DNA of 64,000 nt from Mesostigma viride (GCA_009746045.1 RPFO01000234.1:26222-90221), one strand, 5' to 3'; shown: positions 50,760-61,186, counted from the stretch's first letter. Notes: generated by a model from the sequence alone, not told the origin. Numbers and translations are program-made.

Positions 50760-51806
50760 ATGCATCAGGCCCCATCATCGAGTGGTTCACCCCTAAAGCG
50801 TCCACCCCTCACAATTATGGCATACGATCCCTGCCTGCCAGTCCCGGAGACAGTGTCAGGGGATTCAGGTTTGGCACAAACGACAAACCGGAAGCCCTCA
50901 CTGTTACCCGACCTCTCATTGATTTCGACCCCTCTCATGGACCCCCCACCATGGTGGATGACTTAAGGAGAACCGTGAGACCCCCTCGGGGGGAGATCCC
51001 CCCGGGTGATGCGGTTGACTTAGCACTGGGAGCCATGCCCGGCGAGGATTTGGGGGCAAACTCGGAATGGGGCAGCAGTAAAGCCCCGTCCCGCGCCGGT
51101 AGTGTGTGGTCGTCACGGCGCCCGACCCCCACAGCAGTAAGCCCCGTCCTGCGCCGGTAGTGTGTCGTCGTCACGGCGCCCGACCCCCCACAGCAGTAAA
51201 GCCCCGTCCCGCGCCGGTAGTGTGTCGTCGTCACAGCGCCCGACCCCCCACAGCAGTAAAGCCCCGTCCCGCAACGGTGACGGGGATGAAGATATGCTCA
51301 ATGAAGCCGCGGAAGTTGACGGGGATGAAGATATGCTCAATGAAGCCGCGGAAGTTGCAAGTCACATTCGACGTCGCCAGCTCTTCAACGAGTTAAAACA
51401 AAACGCGCCTTATGTTGCCGCGGGCGCGTTAGTGGGAGCTATGCGCCCTATTAATTATGATGAAAACCCAGAATTTGGCGAAGATACGGGCAGCGCGTCT
51501 TTACCGCCTTCATCCCGTTCCAGTAGCGTGATAGGTTGGGCGGATGGCGAAGAAAGTAATTACTTTACGGGTGAAAAAACGCAAGACATAGAAAACAATC
51601 TTGGGTACACATTAGAGGAATTAAGGCAACAAATAGCCAGCGAACATGGTTGGGATGTCAATAATATGCCTGCTGACTGGGAATTAATGGTAGATGGTCT
51701 ACATCAGATCTTGAGAGAAAGAGATAACCCAGACGCCTTTAAAAGCGTCGGTCAGCACCTAGTGCGCCGTAGTAACCAGCGCCGCGATCCAAAGAGCCGC
51801 CTATAA
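50760..51806 (+). pseudogene. Repeat-containing protein broken by frame change
   Basis: The first part lies in one or two frames (ATG at 50760 in one; 50756-51160 in another), the last part at 51162-51806. The junction falls inside a short tandem repeat where one unit has lost an A (AGTAAGCC in place of AGTAAAGCC), which makes a TAG at 51160. The repeats encode a Ser/Arg/Pro motif (SSKAPSRAGSV). Downstream is an acidic pair of direct repeats (GDEDMLNEAAEV twice), then a helical, ordered region (YTLEELRQQIASEHGWDVNN, WELMVDGLHQILRE). No family is recognised. Confidence 0.6.
51067..51290 (+). repeat. ~61-bp coding minisatellite
   Basis: Nearly four copies of a unit with GCAGTAAAGCCCCGTCCCGC and GCCGGTAGTGTGTCGTCG. 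The copies differ by a few bases, including the single-base loss that breaks the gene. A 45-bp direct repeat follows (51278-51355, GGGGATGAAGATATGC twice). Confidence 0.8.
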
Positions 51807-51855
51807 AAAACCACACCGACACGACGCTGCAGACAAAAATCCGATCCGGGCAAAT

Positions 51856-53250
51856 CTACTCGAGGGTGGCTAGGTCGGCGAGGGTCAGCACCCCGTCGGG
51901 GATAGTGGGGTGCCCGCTGATCCGCGCGCCACCGCCCAGCGGCTCGGTGACGGTCACGTAGAGGCGCGCCATCTCCAGGGACCACCGGGGGCGGTCGCAC
52001 GCCAGCACCAGCCTGGTCCACTTGCGCGCGAAGATCTGGGTCAACCGGAACTCCACCATGTCGTGCACGTACCCCGGGAGCCCCCGGACAGCGTGCGGGC
52101 AGCACCTGGACACCCTTGCGAACTCGGCCGCGATCTCGACCATGAGCTGCTTGGTCAGCGTCAGGGAGGCGGTTCCGAGGCCGAGCGCCTTGATCGTCCG
52201 CACCCCCGTGGTGACCCGCTCGTAAACCTTGTCGATGATCTCGTTCTCCTGGTTGAGTTTGTCGTACCCGTCCGCCTTCCACCCCAGCTGCATCTCCATC
52301 ACCGCCGAGTCCCGCATCTCGTCCCGCAACTTCGCGTCCGTCTCCTCCAGCTTCTCCGTCAGCCGCGCGATTTCGTCGCGGCTCTCGTCAAGCCGCCCCT
52401 TGACGGCGACCAGCTCGCTGGCCAGCTGCCCGGCGTGCTTCTGAACCTCCCTCTCGGTGATGTCGTTCAGGGCCTTCTCGATGTCCGCCACCTTCTGGGC
52501 GGTCTCTCTCTCGGCCTGCTCCCGGAACCTCTGCAGCTCCTTGGTGGCGACCTCTCCCGCCCGCTGCAGCTCCAGGAGGCGCCTCTCCTCCTCCTCCTGC
52601 AGCTCCTGCTGCAGGGGCTCGACCATATCGCGACTCTCCTTCAGCTCCAGCCGCAGTACGGCGTTCTCCTCCGTCAGCTTGGATGTCTCCTCCACGCGGT
52701 CGGAGATTTCGCTCACGAGCTCGTGGTTCTCCTTCACCATCTGGAGGTGCGCGCGGTTCATGGCGACCGCGCTCGCGCTGTCCCGGGCGTGCTGCTGCTT
52801 GTACACGTCGATCTGGCGCCCGAAGTCCAGTTGCTGCTCCTTCAGCTCCTTTTCTTTCTCCTTCAGCTCCTCCTTGAGCCGGTCGGCGACTTCGTTGCGC
52901 TCGAACACTGGGGTGTGAGCCCTCACCCGGCTGGCCTGCTCCAGCTCCCTGAGGCCCTGGTCGGGAATCTCCCATCCGTTGTTGTTGAAGTACTTGACTA
53001 GCAGGGGGAGCTCACTCGCCAGCTCGGGGTTATTAAGGCACACGTGGTACGCCAGAATTGGGTGCAGCGAGTGGCCGCCCCGCCCGGCCTTCCACGAGGG
53101 GTTTCTCAGATCGCGTTCCTGGAGCGCGGCATCCAGCGCCTCCCGGATTTCCTTGTGCCCGGATAGTCCGTGAGGGCGTGGGTGCATTTGTTGAGCCCCT
53201 TCCACCTTTCCATGGGGATGTATGCGTTGGGGTCGTTGATGTTTAACTGC
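51856..53250 (-). CDS. Long coiled-coil viral-island protein, N-terminus displaced
   Basis: The main frame runs to 51856 from about 53205; the first ATG in that frame is 53187. Residues about 40-80 form an ordered start (HPILAYHVCLNNPELASELP), then ~250 residues of coiled coil with heptad Leu/Glu/Arg, and a globular end (ARLYVTVTEPLGGG and on). Another frame (53106-53280) gives DPNAYIPMERWKG upstream, and the two appear to meet near 53155-53165, so a one-base change has split the N-terminus. The 123-bp minisatellite lies beyond. No family is recognised; structural or scaffold role would be a guess. Confidence 0.6.
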   Translation of the reverse strand, partial: AVKHQRPQRIHPHGKVEGAQQMHPRPHGLSGHKEIREALDAALQERDLRNPSWKAGRGGHSLHPILAYHVCLNNPELASELPLLVKYFNNNGWEIPDQGLRELEQASRVRAHTPVFERNEVADRLKEELKEKEKELKEQQLDFGRQIDVYKQQHARDSASAVAMNRAHLQMVKENHELVSEISDRVEETSKLTEENAVLRLELKESRDMVEPLQQELQEEEERRLLELQRAGEVATKELQRFREQAERETAQKVADIEKALNDITEREVQKHAGQLASELVAVKGRLDESRDEIARLTEKLEETDAKLRDEMRDSAVMEMQLGWKADGYDKLNQENEIIDKVYERVTTGVRTIKALGLGTASLTLTKQLMVEIAAEFARVSRCCPHAVRGLPGYVHDMVEFRLTQIFARKWTRLVLACDRPRWSLEMARLYVTVTEPLGGGARISGHPTIPDGVLTLADLATLE

Positions 53251-53329
53251 TGCCGGTTCTGCGTGTGCACAGGATAATAAGCGCAGTCAGGTAAAGCAGC
53301 AAAGGGAAAATTGAAGTGAGCTGAAACGA

Positions 53330-54065
53330 AAGGGCCCAAGACAGTGGATCCAGCAGTCCTGCATTGCACAAAAAGCCTGTGAATGCCTGCACAGTTTCGG
53401 ACAGGCGGCGGCAAACGGATGAAGCAGCCAGGAAAATATAAGGTGGTGCTAAAAGGGTTCAAGAAAGTGGATCCAGCAGTCCTGCATTGTACAAAAAGCC
53501 TTTGAATGCCTGCACAGTTTTGGACAGGCGGCGGGAAACGGATGAAGCAGCCAGGAAAATATAAGGTGGTGCTAAAAGGGTTCAAGAAAGTGGATCCACC
53601 AGTCCTGCATTGTACAAAAAGCCTTTGAATGCCTGCACAGTTTCGGACAGGCGGCGGCAAACGGATGAAGCAGCCAGGAAAATATAAGGTGGTGCTAAAA
53701 GGGTTCAAGAAAGTGGATCCACCAGTCCTGCATTGTACAAAAAGCCTTTGAATGCCTGCACAGTTTCGGACAGGCGGCGGCAAACGGATGAAGCAGCCAG
53801 GAAAATATAAGGGGTGCTGAAAGGGCCCAAGAAAGTGGATCCACCAGTCCTGCATTGAGCTTGAAACTTATGAATGCCTGCACTGTCAGTGCCGGACAAC
53901 CGGCGGCAAACGGATAAAGCAGCCAGGAAAATCTAGGGTAATGAAAGCTTTAAGGGCCCAAGAAAGTGCTACCAACCCTCCTGCATTGTACAAAAAACTT
54001 CTGAATGCTGCACATGCCGGATAAGCGGCGGCAAACGGAATGTGAAGCAACCAAAAACATGATTG
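53330..54065 (-). repeat. 123-bp minisatellite, six copies
   Basis: Copies start near 53334, 53457, 53580, 53703, 53825 and 53957, marked by TGGATCCA(C/G)CAGTCC and GGACAGGCGGCGG. Four are ~95% alike; the last two diverge. Because 123 is a multiple of 3, an open frame runs through the array on the minus strand as 41-residue repeats (STFLNPFSTTLYFPGCFIR). This frame reads into the N-terminal part of the coiled-coil gene. Confidence 0.85.
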
Positions 54066-55345
54066 CAATGTTTGTGCCCCTCCTGGCCTGGATAAAAAAC
54101 TAAAGAGGCCTGCATTGGCAGGATCACAACAACTTTGCCAGGACAGCAAAAAGGCAGCACTCACCGCATTCCTGCCGGCGCTGCCCGATGAAGTCCCAAG
54201 AGTAGTAGCCATGACAATGGACATCTGTGTCCAGGCAGAGAGATGGATTGGTTGGTAGTGACAGTGTGAAGACTGGGTAAAGACTGTGAAGACTGGCTGT
54301 CCAGAGGAGGTTATGTCTTGAATGTCTGAAGTGTCTTGGGTGGCCACTTAACATATTCCAGCCGCTTTTGATATTTGGCGCGCTTTTACCGCCGCTGACG
54401 CCACATAACCGAGGGTGTCCCGCCCGATTACGCCGTTACGGCCGGGTGGCCGCCTCACCCCTCACTTGTGACACCATTCTGACATCTGCCGGGTACCCAA
54501 AGCGACACTCTTTTTCCGTCGCTGTCGTCATTCGACTGACGGTACGCCGTCCGATTTGGTCTCAAGGCAGGGTAGAAAATATAATAAATCGATTAAAAAA
54601 TGATCAAATCTCAACTTGCAGATCCTGATGAAGATTTTGTAAACAAGTGCCAGATATTTGAGAGTTCAGCAGGGAAGCAAAAGATTCAGGACTTTCGAAT
54701 TTGGCCGGGCTGGCGCGCTTCCAGGGAATAACAGCCTGACTGACGAGGGCCCCACTCCTGACATCCGCCGGTTACCCGAAGCGACACCCTTATTCCGCCG
54801 CTTTCGTCGTTTGACTGACGGCACGCCGTCAGATTTTGCGTTCAGGGCCGGGTAGCAAATCATATATGGCAGACACTCACAAAGATTTTGGCCAGATGTC
54901 AGTGGAAAAGTGTCAGATATTTGTGAGTTACATGAGGGGAGCTCAGGATGACTCACTTCGAACTTGGCCGGACTGGCGCGCTTCCGGGAATAACAGCCGG
55001 GCTGACGGGGGCCACTTGGAATTCCGCCAGGTGCGCGGAATTTATTGGGACAAGCGGCCATCATCCGCAACTTTGCCGAGTCTGCGCTCTGAAAAACAAG
55101 AACAGCACAAGGGTTTGGCACAGGTAATGGGGCTCTGAGTAAGGCAAGTTGAGGATGCGTTTGGATTCTGCAGCCTGTAATAAGTCAGTGTGGCAGGCCT
55201 CCAAGGAGGAATCAGTCAAAGAATTCCCTGAATTGTTCAATCCTGCTTTCCCTGGATTTTTCACATGCATTGAGAGAGTTGTTTTATCCGTTTTCTGCCG
55301 CGTTTCCTCCTTGTGCATGGTGTCTCATGCTGATTCTTTTCCCAG
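54066..55345. other. Non-coding with degenerate ~277-bp repeat
   Basis: A segment with GCGACAC and CTGACGG(T/C)(A)CGCCGTC occurs at 54494-54557 and again at 54771-54838, and a GCCGG(G/A)CTGGCGCGCTTCC motif at about 54703 and 54966. No gene seen. TTTTCCCAG at 55337-55345 directly before the next ATG fits a splice acceptor. Confidence 0.5.
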
Positions 55346-55714
55346 ATGTCACCAGAGCTCCATACTCCTGAGGAAATTCATCAGCAGCAACCAGTGGGGG
55401 GGCAGTCCCTCCTGAACTCTGTGGATTGGAGCTTCCTGCTCTCCTCTTCTCCGCTGGACTCATCCCCCAGCTGGGGTGGCAAGACCACCACCCAGGAGGA
55501 TTGGGAGAATTTCACACCTCCCTTCATCCTGCAGTGGCTGGAAAGATACAAGCAGTCCGAGCAGGCCCGGCGTAAAGAGCCCGATACGCCCGGGAGCGCG
55601 GCCGAAAGCGAGCAACTGCGGCGAGAATTGGAGCAGGAGCTGATTTACCTTTTGTCAGAGCCAGAAGATTTCTTCTCTACAGAGACAGATGGGCAATGTG
55701 CAGGCAGTTTTTGA
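55346..55714 (+). CDS. Acidic uncharacterised ORF
   Basis: A 122-residue ORF with ATG at 55346. It is Ser/Pro-rich at first, then Trp/helix-rich (FILQWLERYKQSEQARR, SEQLRRELEQELIYLL). It overlaps the next ORF by 26 bp in another frame. Could be the first part of a two-frame gene. No family is recognised. Confidence 0.45.
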   Translation: MSPELHTPEEIHQQQPVGGQSLLNSVDWSFLLSSSPLDSSPSWGGKTTTQEDWENFTPPFILQWLERYKQSEQARRKEPDTPGSAAESEQLRRELEQELIYLLSEPEDFFSTETDGQCAGSF

Positions 55715-56239
55715 TGAGACCAACCAGCTGAGTGGGGAGGACCAGCAGCTGCTGTGGGAATACTTGCTGGATGGGAGCATCGACATTTCCGACGCCTGCA
55801 CGGCGAAGTTTGCCAAATTTAAGACCATGCTGGATACAGAGTCCCCCACAGAGCCCTCTGTCATCCTCAGGAGGTACCACACCCTGTCCAGATACCTGAT
55901 GGCAGAGGGGCTGTCTCCCCACCACCGCCAGGATATGTTAAAGGCCAGGGCCAGGGTGGCAAAACGCGTGCCGTCTTCCTTGGGGGTTGACATGGACGAG
56001 TTGTTTTTGCTGGAGGACGAGAAGGTGGTGAAGGCTGTCACCCTCGACAGGGAGCAGCGGTTAGGCAGGGAGGCCGAGAAGGCCGCGGTGGCCTTTCGTG
56101 CCCAGAGGGCGCGAGAGTACGAGGAGAGGAGAAGAGAGAGAAGGAGGCCGCCAAGAAGGCGGATAGGGAGGAGAGGGAGGCCAAGAGGCTCAAGAAACTG
56201 AACACCCACGATATCAGAAAGTTTTTTGACCGTACTTGA
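55689..56239 (+). CDS. Helical protein with a frame change near its C-terminus
   Basis: ATG at 55689. The first ~145 residues are helical (SGEDQQLLWEYLLDG, ILRRYHTLSRYLMAEGLS). The reading frame ends at 56201 in Arg-rich sequence, but a neighbouring frame at 56130-56239 gives a better helical tail (AAKKADREEREAKRLKKL) and an IRKFFDRT end, so a one-base change around 56130-56150 is likely. The end resembles a PCNA-interacting motif but lacks its Gln. No family is recognised. Confidence 0.5.
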
Positions 56240-56313
56240 TGGTTTTGTGGAATCGTATTGATTTTGATGTGGCGACTCAGTTTAAAAAATTTCGTACTTA
56301 TAATTAAAAATTA

Positions 56314-56556
56314 ATGCGTTCCGGATTGAGTGTGCCATTGGTAGATGCGCAGGTTATGCACCGCGAACATCCGCGCACTTTTAAAGTGCCTTCGAGGGAT
56401 AGGTTGTCTTCGATACGACCGGGGGATTTTGTCAAGATATCTAACACAAAAGAGCGTTTCTGGGTTCGAGTGACGCGCGTGTCTCGCCCACGTCTAGAGG
56501 GCACCGTCGACAACAACCTCGTATACACGCAACCTTATGATGCTGGTGACACCTAG
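56314..56556 (+). CDS. Small viral DUF2314-like protein
   Basis: An 80-residue protein with ATG at 56314. It has the pattern FKVPSRD, IRPGDFVKIS, ERFWVRVTRV and GTVDNNLVYT, that is, a 'GDxVK...ERFWVxVT...GxVDN' module seen in small proteins of bacteria and giant viruses (DUF2314-like). Likely an OB/SH3-like beta barrel; function unknown. The ORF is intact and short intergenic gaps flank it. Confidence 0.55.
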   Translation: MRSGLSVPLVDAQVMHREHPRTFKVPSRDRLSSIRPGDFVKISNTKERFWVRVTRVSRPRLEGTVDNNLVYTQPYDAGDT

Positions 56557-56793
56557 TGTTTCATGAGGCCAACGTGTATGAAATTCTAAAAGCAAGCAAG
56601 CAACGAGTTAAAGCTTGTTTTCAAACGTCACGCGCTCGGGTTTGCGGAGGCCATCCCAAAAAAGGAGGCCATCAAAATCCTTGTACACCCAAAACTTGAC
56701 AACATGCTCGAACATCCAAAATATCGAAAGGTTTAAATAGTTTCTAAAAACTCAAAGACACGAAGACGAGGGAGACAAACACCATCAAAGAAC

Positions 56794-57795
56794 TTGTTAA
56801 CAGCTACCAAGACCGGTAGGCGCATCACTTTGCGCTTATATAAAGGGATAACATATCTCCACGATTCAATAACAGCCAGTGACAAGTACATGACCATGGC
56901 GTTCCGGGCGGTTGTTATGTATCTGCGGCCCTCACGCCACATGCCGGGGGAGGACCCCTTCGCAAACAAGATACGAGTGACGCCCGATGGCAGATATCGG
57001 TAATCGACGTGATCAAGGTCACGATGTTCATGGATCACAACGGCTCTTTTGTTGCCAATGCGGCTACTCAGGCATCGGGGGCGCTGGTGCGCCTTTACAA
57101 GGCATACCCGGAGGTTGAAGCATCCAGCTTCAACTTCAAATTCCCCGGTAGTGGTCAGCGAGACACCCCGTCACTGATCGACAGGGGATAATAAGGATCG
57201 TCCAGCTGCTGCCCGGCAGGCGGGCAGCGTCCTTCCGCGACACCCTGGCAAAGCTGTTCGAGCGGTACCTGGACGCGGACCGGTCGCTGGCCGACGAAAT
57301 ATACGCCCGCGCGGATGCCAGGGACTCGCGGCTGAAGGACGACCAACGCGTGAAGAGCTGCGAGTCCACCAAAAGCCACATGCAGGCCGTGAAGGAGAGT
57401 GGCGCCCCCTCGTTGGCTCGTAACCCGGCCAGGGTGTACGCGCACATTAACGAGGTCGAAAACTACACGGCCACCGGGATGCACACCGCGAGATCCGCGA
57501 GCTGCATCAGATGAAGAGGGGCGACTCGACGCGCGACTACCTCACCGAGAGCGTCTGCGCGGGCATCGACCTGATGAACATACTCAACAGGAACGCGATA
57601 TCCAGGGGAGAGAACCCCTCCGCCAGCATCGACAACATAGGCAGGGAGCTGTTCCCGGTGTTTGAGCGCCTTAAGATGCACGAGGAAGCTAGCAAACCGC
57701 AGCCCAGGTCGTTTGCGCTGGCCAATAAGAACAAAAGAGAAGACTACAAGAGGCTGATCGCCGAGACCCAGGCCAGGAAGCGCGTTTGCTCGTGA
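56794..57795 (+). pseudogene. KilA/BRO-type viral protein broken in at least four frames
   Basis: The parts are 56794-57003 (ends ANKIRVTPDGRY), 57009-57191 (VIKVTMFMDHNG and a KAYPEVEASSFNF segment), a frame open at 57190-57500 with IVQLLPGRRAASFRDTL and RYLDADRSLADEI, and 57511-57795. The 'LLPGRRAASFR...RYLxxDxSLxxEI' segment is characteristic, in my recollection, of MSV199/KilA-like proteins in large DNA viruses; the last part is a helical tail. Each boundary looks like a one-base change. The protein would have been DNA-binding. It shares family traits with the gene at 36.0-37.1 kb. Confidence 0.6.
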
Positions 57796-57857
57796 TGTCC
57801 ATCGCCGAGTTAATAAAGCATTTGTGTTATTGAATGAAAATACCCATTTATCGTTCT

Positions 57858-58960
57858 TCACCTGTACACAAAGGAAGTAGGCACCCCCTCCGCGTGCATA
57901 GTGAACTCTATCGGGCGCTGGTCGGTAAATATTATCAGGTTGTTGGCGGACGTGATGATCACGGGGCACCGCTTGTCCGGGTCGGCGTCATCCAAAAACT
58001 TTTGCTGATTGGGATCCGTCGCCTGCACCACCTTCGAAGAGGCCAGCACGCCGTTCAGCCCGGTGACGCCCCCGCCCGGGTTGTCCCAGGTCACCTTCCC
58101 GATGTCCATGAGGACGGGGCCGGGCTGGGCGGGCGTGTTGTTCGGCACCACGATCACCCGGAAGGTGGTCCCGCTCCATTGCGGCAGGATGGCGGGGGGC
58201 GAGGGCGAGAACAGGGGGTTGTTGAGGGAGTAATTGGGGTTGGACAGGTGCTGGTGGTGCGCGATGGACAGCTCGAGTATGGCGGGGACGTGGGCCTGCA
58301 CCACGAGGGGCAGCCACATGTACATCTGAACCACGTATTTGTTGTTCAGTGGGAATGCGGAGGGGACCAGGAGCAGGAGCTGCGAGGGAAGTGCCCCCCG
58401 CTCGGTAGGTGACGGTGAGCTTGCGCTGAGCCACACCGCTCGCGTCGAAGGTCCAGTCGCCGTAGTCCTGCGTCCCCGCGCTCGCGGCCATCTGTCTCAC
58501 GGTCGCGCGCAGGCCGGCCAGGAGCGCCTCCTTCTCCGCGAGCCGCCACTCGTAGGAGGGGGCAGTTGCGAGTCCTTCGCGAAGGGCGCCAGCTCCCGGC
58601 GCGGTCGCTGAAGGTCCAGCTCTGGGTGCTGTCGAGCGGCAGGTCGTCGTCGCTGTACTCGGCTATCTTCATGTACGTGGGGCGGTAGTCCTCCCCGTCA
58701 TAGTGCTTGGGCAGCTGCCTGTACTCGGGCGCGATGGAGCCCAGGGCCTCGTACGCCCCGGTGACGGGGTTGAGGATCTGGAACTCGAGGATGTTGTGGC
58801 CCATCTCGCTCACGGTGGACACGAACTTGAAGAACCGGCCCATCTCGAAGGGGTTGAGACGGGTGAGCATGTTGGATCGTTGAGCAGGATGCCCTTCTGG
58901 ACGTACCGTTGTCGGCTCGCAGGGAGTCCTGCTTCTTTGAGGCCATGGACGCGCATATAC
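57858..58960 (-). pseudogene. Broken viral-island structural-like gene
   Basis: Three minus-strand frames overlap in order: 58346-58872 (from MLTRLNPFEMG; RFFKFVSTVSEMGHNI), a middle frame at about 58400-58610 (DYGDWTFDASGVAQRKL) and 57858-58436 (NNKYVVQMYMWLPLVVQAHVP, then WSGTTFRVIVVPNN). At least two frame changes separate them, with another near the start (58880-58900). The final part has beta-rich character as in virion proteins, but no family is recognised. Confidence 0.5.
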
Positions 58961-58994
58961 TTCCGCACACATTAGAAATGCTGGCCGATTTACA

Positions 58995-59795
58995 TCATCT
59001 CTTCTTCAACCATCCCAGCATCTTGTCCTCCGCCGTCGGATAACCGGCACTCGGTGCTGGGTATCCAGAAATCAGGGGGCGATAACCAGCGCTCGAGAGA
59101 GGGGTTTCGGGGGTGGAGGCTATACCGGGTCGCGGGGAGGGGCGAGGCCCGCGATGTCCGGCCCTGTCCATCGAGGCGTTCAGATTTGTCAACAATCGGT
59201 TTCCGGCACGCCTTGACGCCTTAACATTCTCGTTGACGATATCGAATTGGGCCCTGTCCCTGTTATCCATGTCCGAGATCAACTTGAGCGCTCGATTAAG
59301 AGTCGTCCTTTCCCATCGATCCACGGGACCGTCCAGAGCGGCTCTCAGTTCATCACGCGTTTTGGAGTTTTTTTCAATCGAATCCGCGAGTGCGGCTTGC
59401 TGTTTCTTATTTTTTGCGAGACGGCGATCCGATGATGCAAGCAAGGCTTCATTGGATGCCACATTATTGTTTCTGTTTGTCAAACCAAATTTGGGTTTGT
59501 CGCGATCTGGTAAATGACTGGCAATCCGCGCCAAGACCTCTTGGTTACCATCAATATCCCCCCTGTCAAACGTAGTTGGGATGATCAGCAGGTCCTGAGC
59601 AATGGGCTCCTTAGAATCAGGCCCCTCCACTGCAACACCCTTCACAGCCCTTACAGCCACACTAAGTCCCTGGGAGTAGCGATATCTCTGGAGGGGTAAA
59701 CTACCCTGCCCTTCTAGTGCCAATTCCTCAGAGGTTATCGTCACCCCCGGCTGCATGGCATAAGAAATTCTGCCCCAGTATGGCTGGACCCTCAT
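58995..59795 (-). CDS. Chimeric ORF: retroelement start, viral-like helical body
   Basis: A 266-residue ORF. The first ~75 residues (MRVQPYWGRISYAMQPGVTI and on) lie where the retroelement protease module continues in the copia element; the rest is a charged helical protein (LAKNKKQQAALADSIEKNSK, RWERTTLNRALKLISDMDN) with a Pro/Ser tail typical of the viral island. The junction is around 59500-59570. It looks like a retroelement inserted into, or joined to, a viral gene, keeping the frame open. Confidence 0.45.
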   Translation of the reverse strand: MRVQPYWGRISYAMQPGVTITSEELALEGQGSLPLQRYRYSQGLSVAVRAVKGVAVEGPDSKEPIAQDLLIIPTTFDRGDIDGNQEVLARIASHLPDRDKPKFGLTNRNNNVASNEALLASSDRRLAKNKKQQAALADSIEKNSKTRDELRAALDGPVDRWERTTLNRALKLISDMDNRDRAQFDIVNENVKASRRAGNRLLTNLNASMDRAGHRGPRPSPRPGIASTPETPLSSAGYRPLISGYPAPSAGYPTAEDKMLGWLKKR

Positions 59796-60790
59796 AGCCC
59801 TCTACCACACAGAACACAGTGGGCACTCCCAGATTAGGCACACTCACCTCCCCCAGAACTTTCATGGACACATTCCTCGAGAAATCAGACACGGCTGGGC
59901 AACCGGCTACAGACATCTGCAACCCTGCAGCATCCTCAGCCCTCAGAATGGACACCTGCGAGTTGGTATCCACCTCTAATGTTGCTGCCCAGCATGACCC
60001 CCACCCCGTGAGCTTAGATACCTTGGGATCACGCTTGCCGCTCATCAATGCCCGGATGACGTCCGCCATGAGGAGCCCCTTCAATGGGCTTTGGTCCAGC
60101 CCTGGCCCCCTACTGGCCTTGTGACAGTTGCTGCAGCAGATTCCAGCTCACCCTCGTCCATCCAGGACAGACCATCATCCAAGCATGGAGGGTTAGCATC
60201 TACTGCCTGGCTCTCCTCCTGAGCCTCAACCTCCAAGGGAGGCTCAGGGCCGTCTAATGGCCAGATTGCACTTGGCCTTTTCTCTTGGTTGTGAGCCCAG
60301 GACAACCTGTACACGCGCCTAGGATCCTTGTCCAAGGCTACCGACAAGAATGGTTGGCCTCATCCAACTGGGTTACCAGCCCATCCTGCCACTTGCCACG
60401 CTTGCCTGGTATTGATGGCTCCTTCCACATCCTGACCCCCATTCCCACAAGGGGCCTCAGCATTTTTCACCCTTGTCCTTGCGCCTCAGCCGAGCATACA
60501 CTCTATCTGCCTTTCTCAGGCCAGGCACCCACTACCTCTGGGGACACAACAACCCAAAGTGCGCTGCTAAGGGAGAGACTGCGCACACCATCATAGTAAT
60601 AGTTTACCCTGTGGTTAAGCTGTTCCTCAATCCCTTGCACCAGGCTGCCTTTTGCCAAAGCAGATGCTACACTGGCAACAGACTTTGCTGCTAGCACCAC
60701 TGTCTTTACCTCACGGATAGATCTCTCTACAGCCCCCTGCTCACCATGACTCTCTCTAGGGACCACTACCAGCTATACACGGAAAGCTGA
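59728..60790 (-). pseudogene. Second copy of the copia family: integrase and DTN protease pieces
   Basis: Three minus-strand frames in order: 60503-60766 (RESHGEQGAVERSIREVK, the integrase Glu region), 60081-60347 (DPRRVYRLSWAHNQ, the integrase C-terminus) and 59728-60084 (LEVDTNSQVSIL, then GPAILGQNFL, the protease-like module). They match 19.2-20.2 kb in order and motif. The Asp-Thr-Asn triad is the same as in the first copy. Gag, RT and RNase H are missing. Confidence 0.8.
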
Positions 60791-61186
60791 TCAGCATGCT
60801 TTCTCAGGAACAGTCAAAGTGCAAGTCAGCTTGCAACCAAGGTACACCCCAAGCATGGCAACAAAGACTGGAGACCCAACAAAGTGATGCTCATCCCATG
60901 CCAGCGGAATGGTCAACAGCCAATACCGGCTGAACCTATCCACACCCCACCAACAGATGCAAACCACGCATGTGCTGTATATCTACTTGGATATCACCCC
61001 GCTCTCGAGCAGGCTCTCTAGCGTGGGACCGTGGTGGTGAATCTGATTCTCCTGACAGACACAATTCTCAGCAGCCGCAGTGCAGGACTCCAAACAGAGG
61101 CTGCATTACCTAGCTTTCAAGCAATTTGCTTAGAATTTAGCTAGTTCTGCCACAAACTCGGTCAGAGAGAGAATATGCGGCCGCGA
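60791..61186. other. No gene seen
   Basis: Non-coding stretch between retroelement pieces of opposite orientation; probably decayed element DNA. Confidence 0.35.

Noticed and set aside
51910-53001. 363-codon plus-strand frame opposite the coiled-coil gene
   Set aside because: It is Leu/Val-rich in the way that the complement of a Glu/Arg-rich coiled coil always is. No independent signal.
53330-54065. Possible CRISPR array because of regular repeats
   Set aside because: The whole 123-bp unit repeats without unique spacers, and the context is eukaryotic. It is a minisatellite.
56200-56239. PCNA-interacting (PIP-box) motif at the IRKFF end
   Set aside because: The essential Gln is absent and the frame has to be shifted to reach it.
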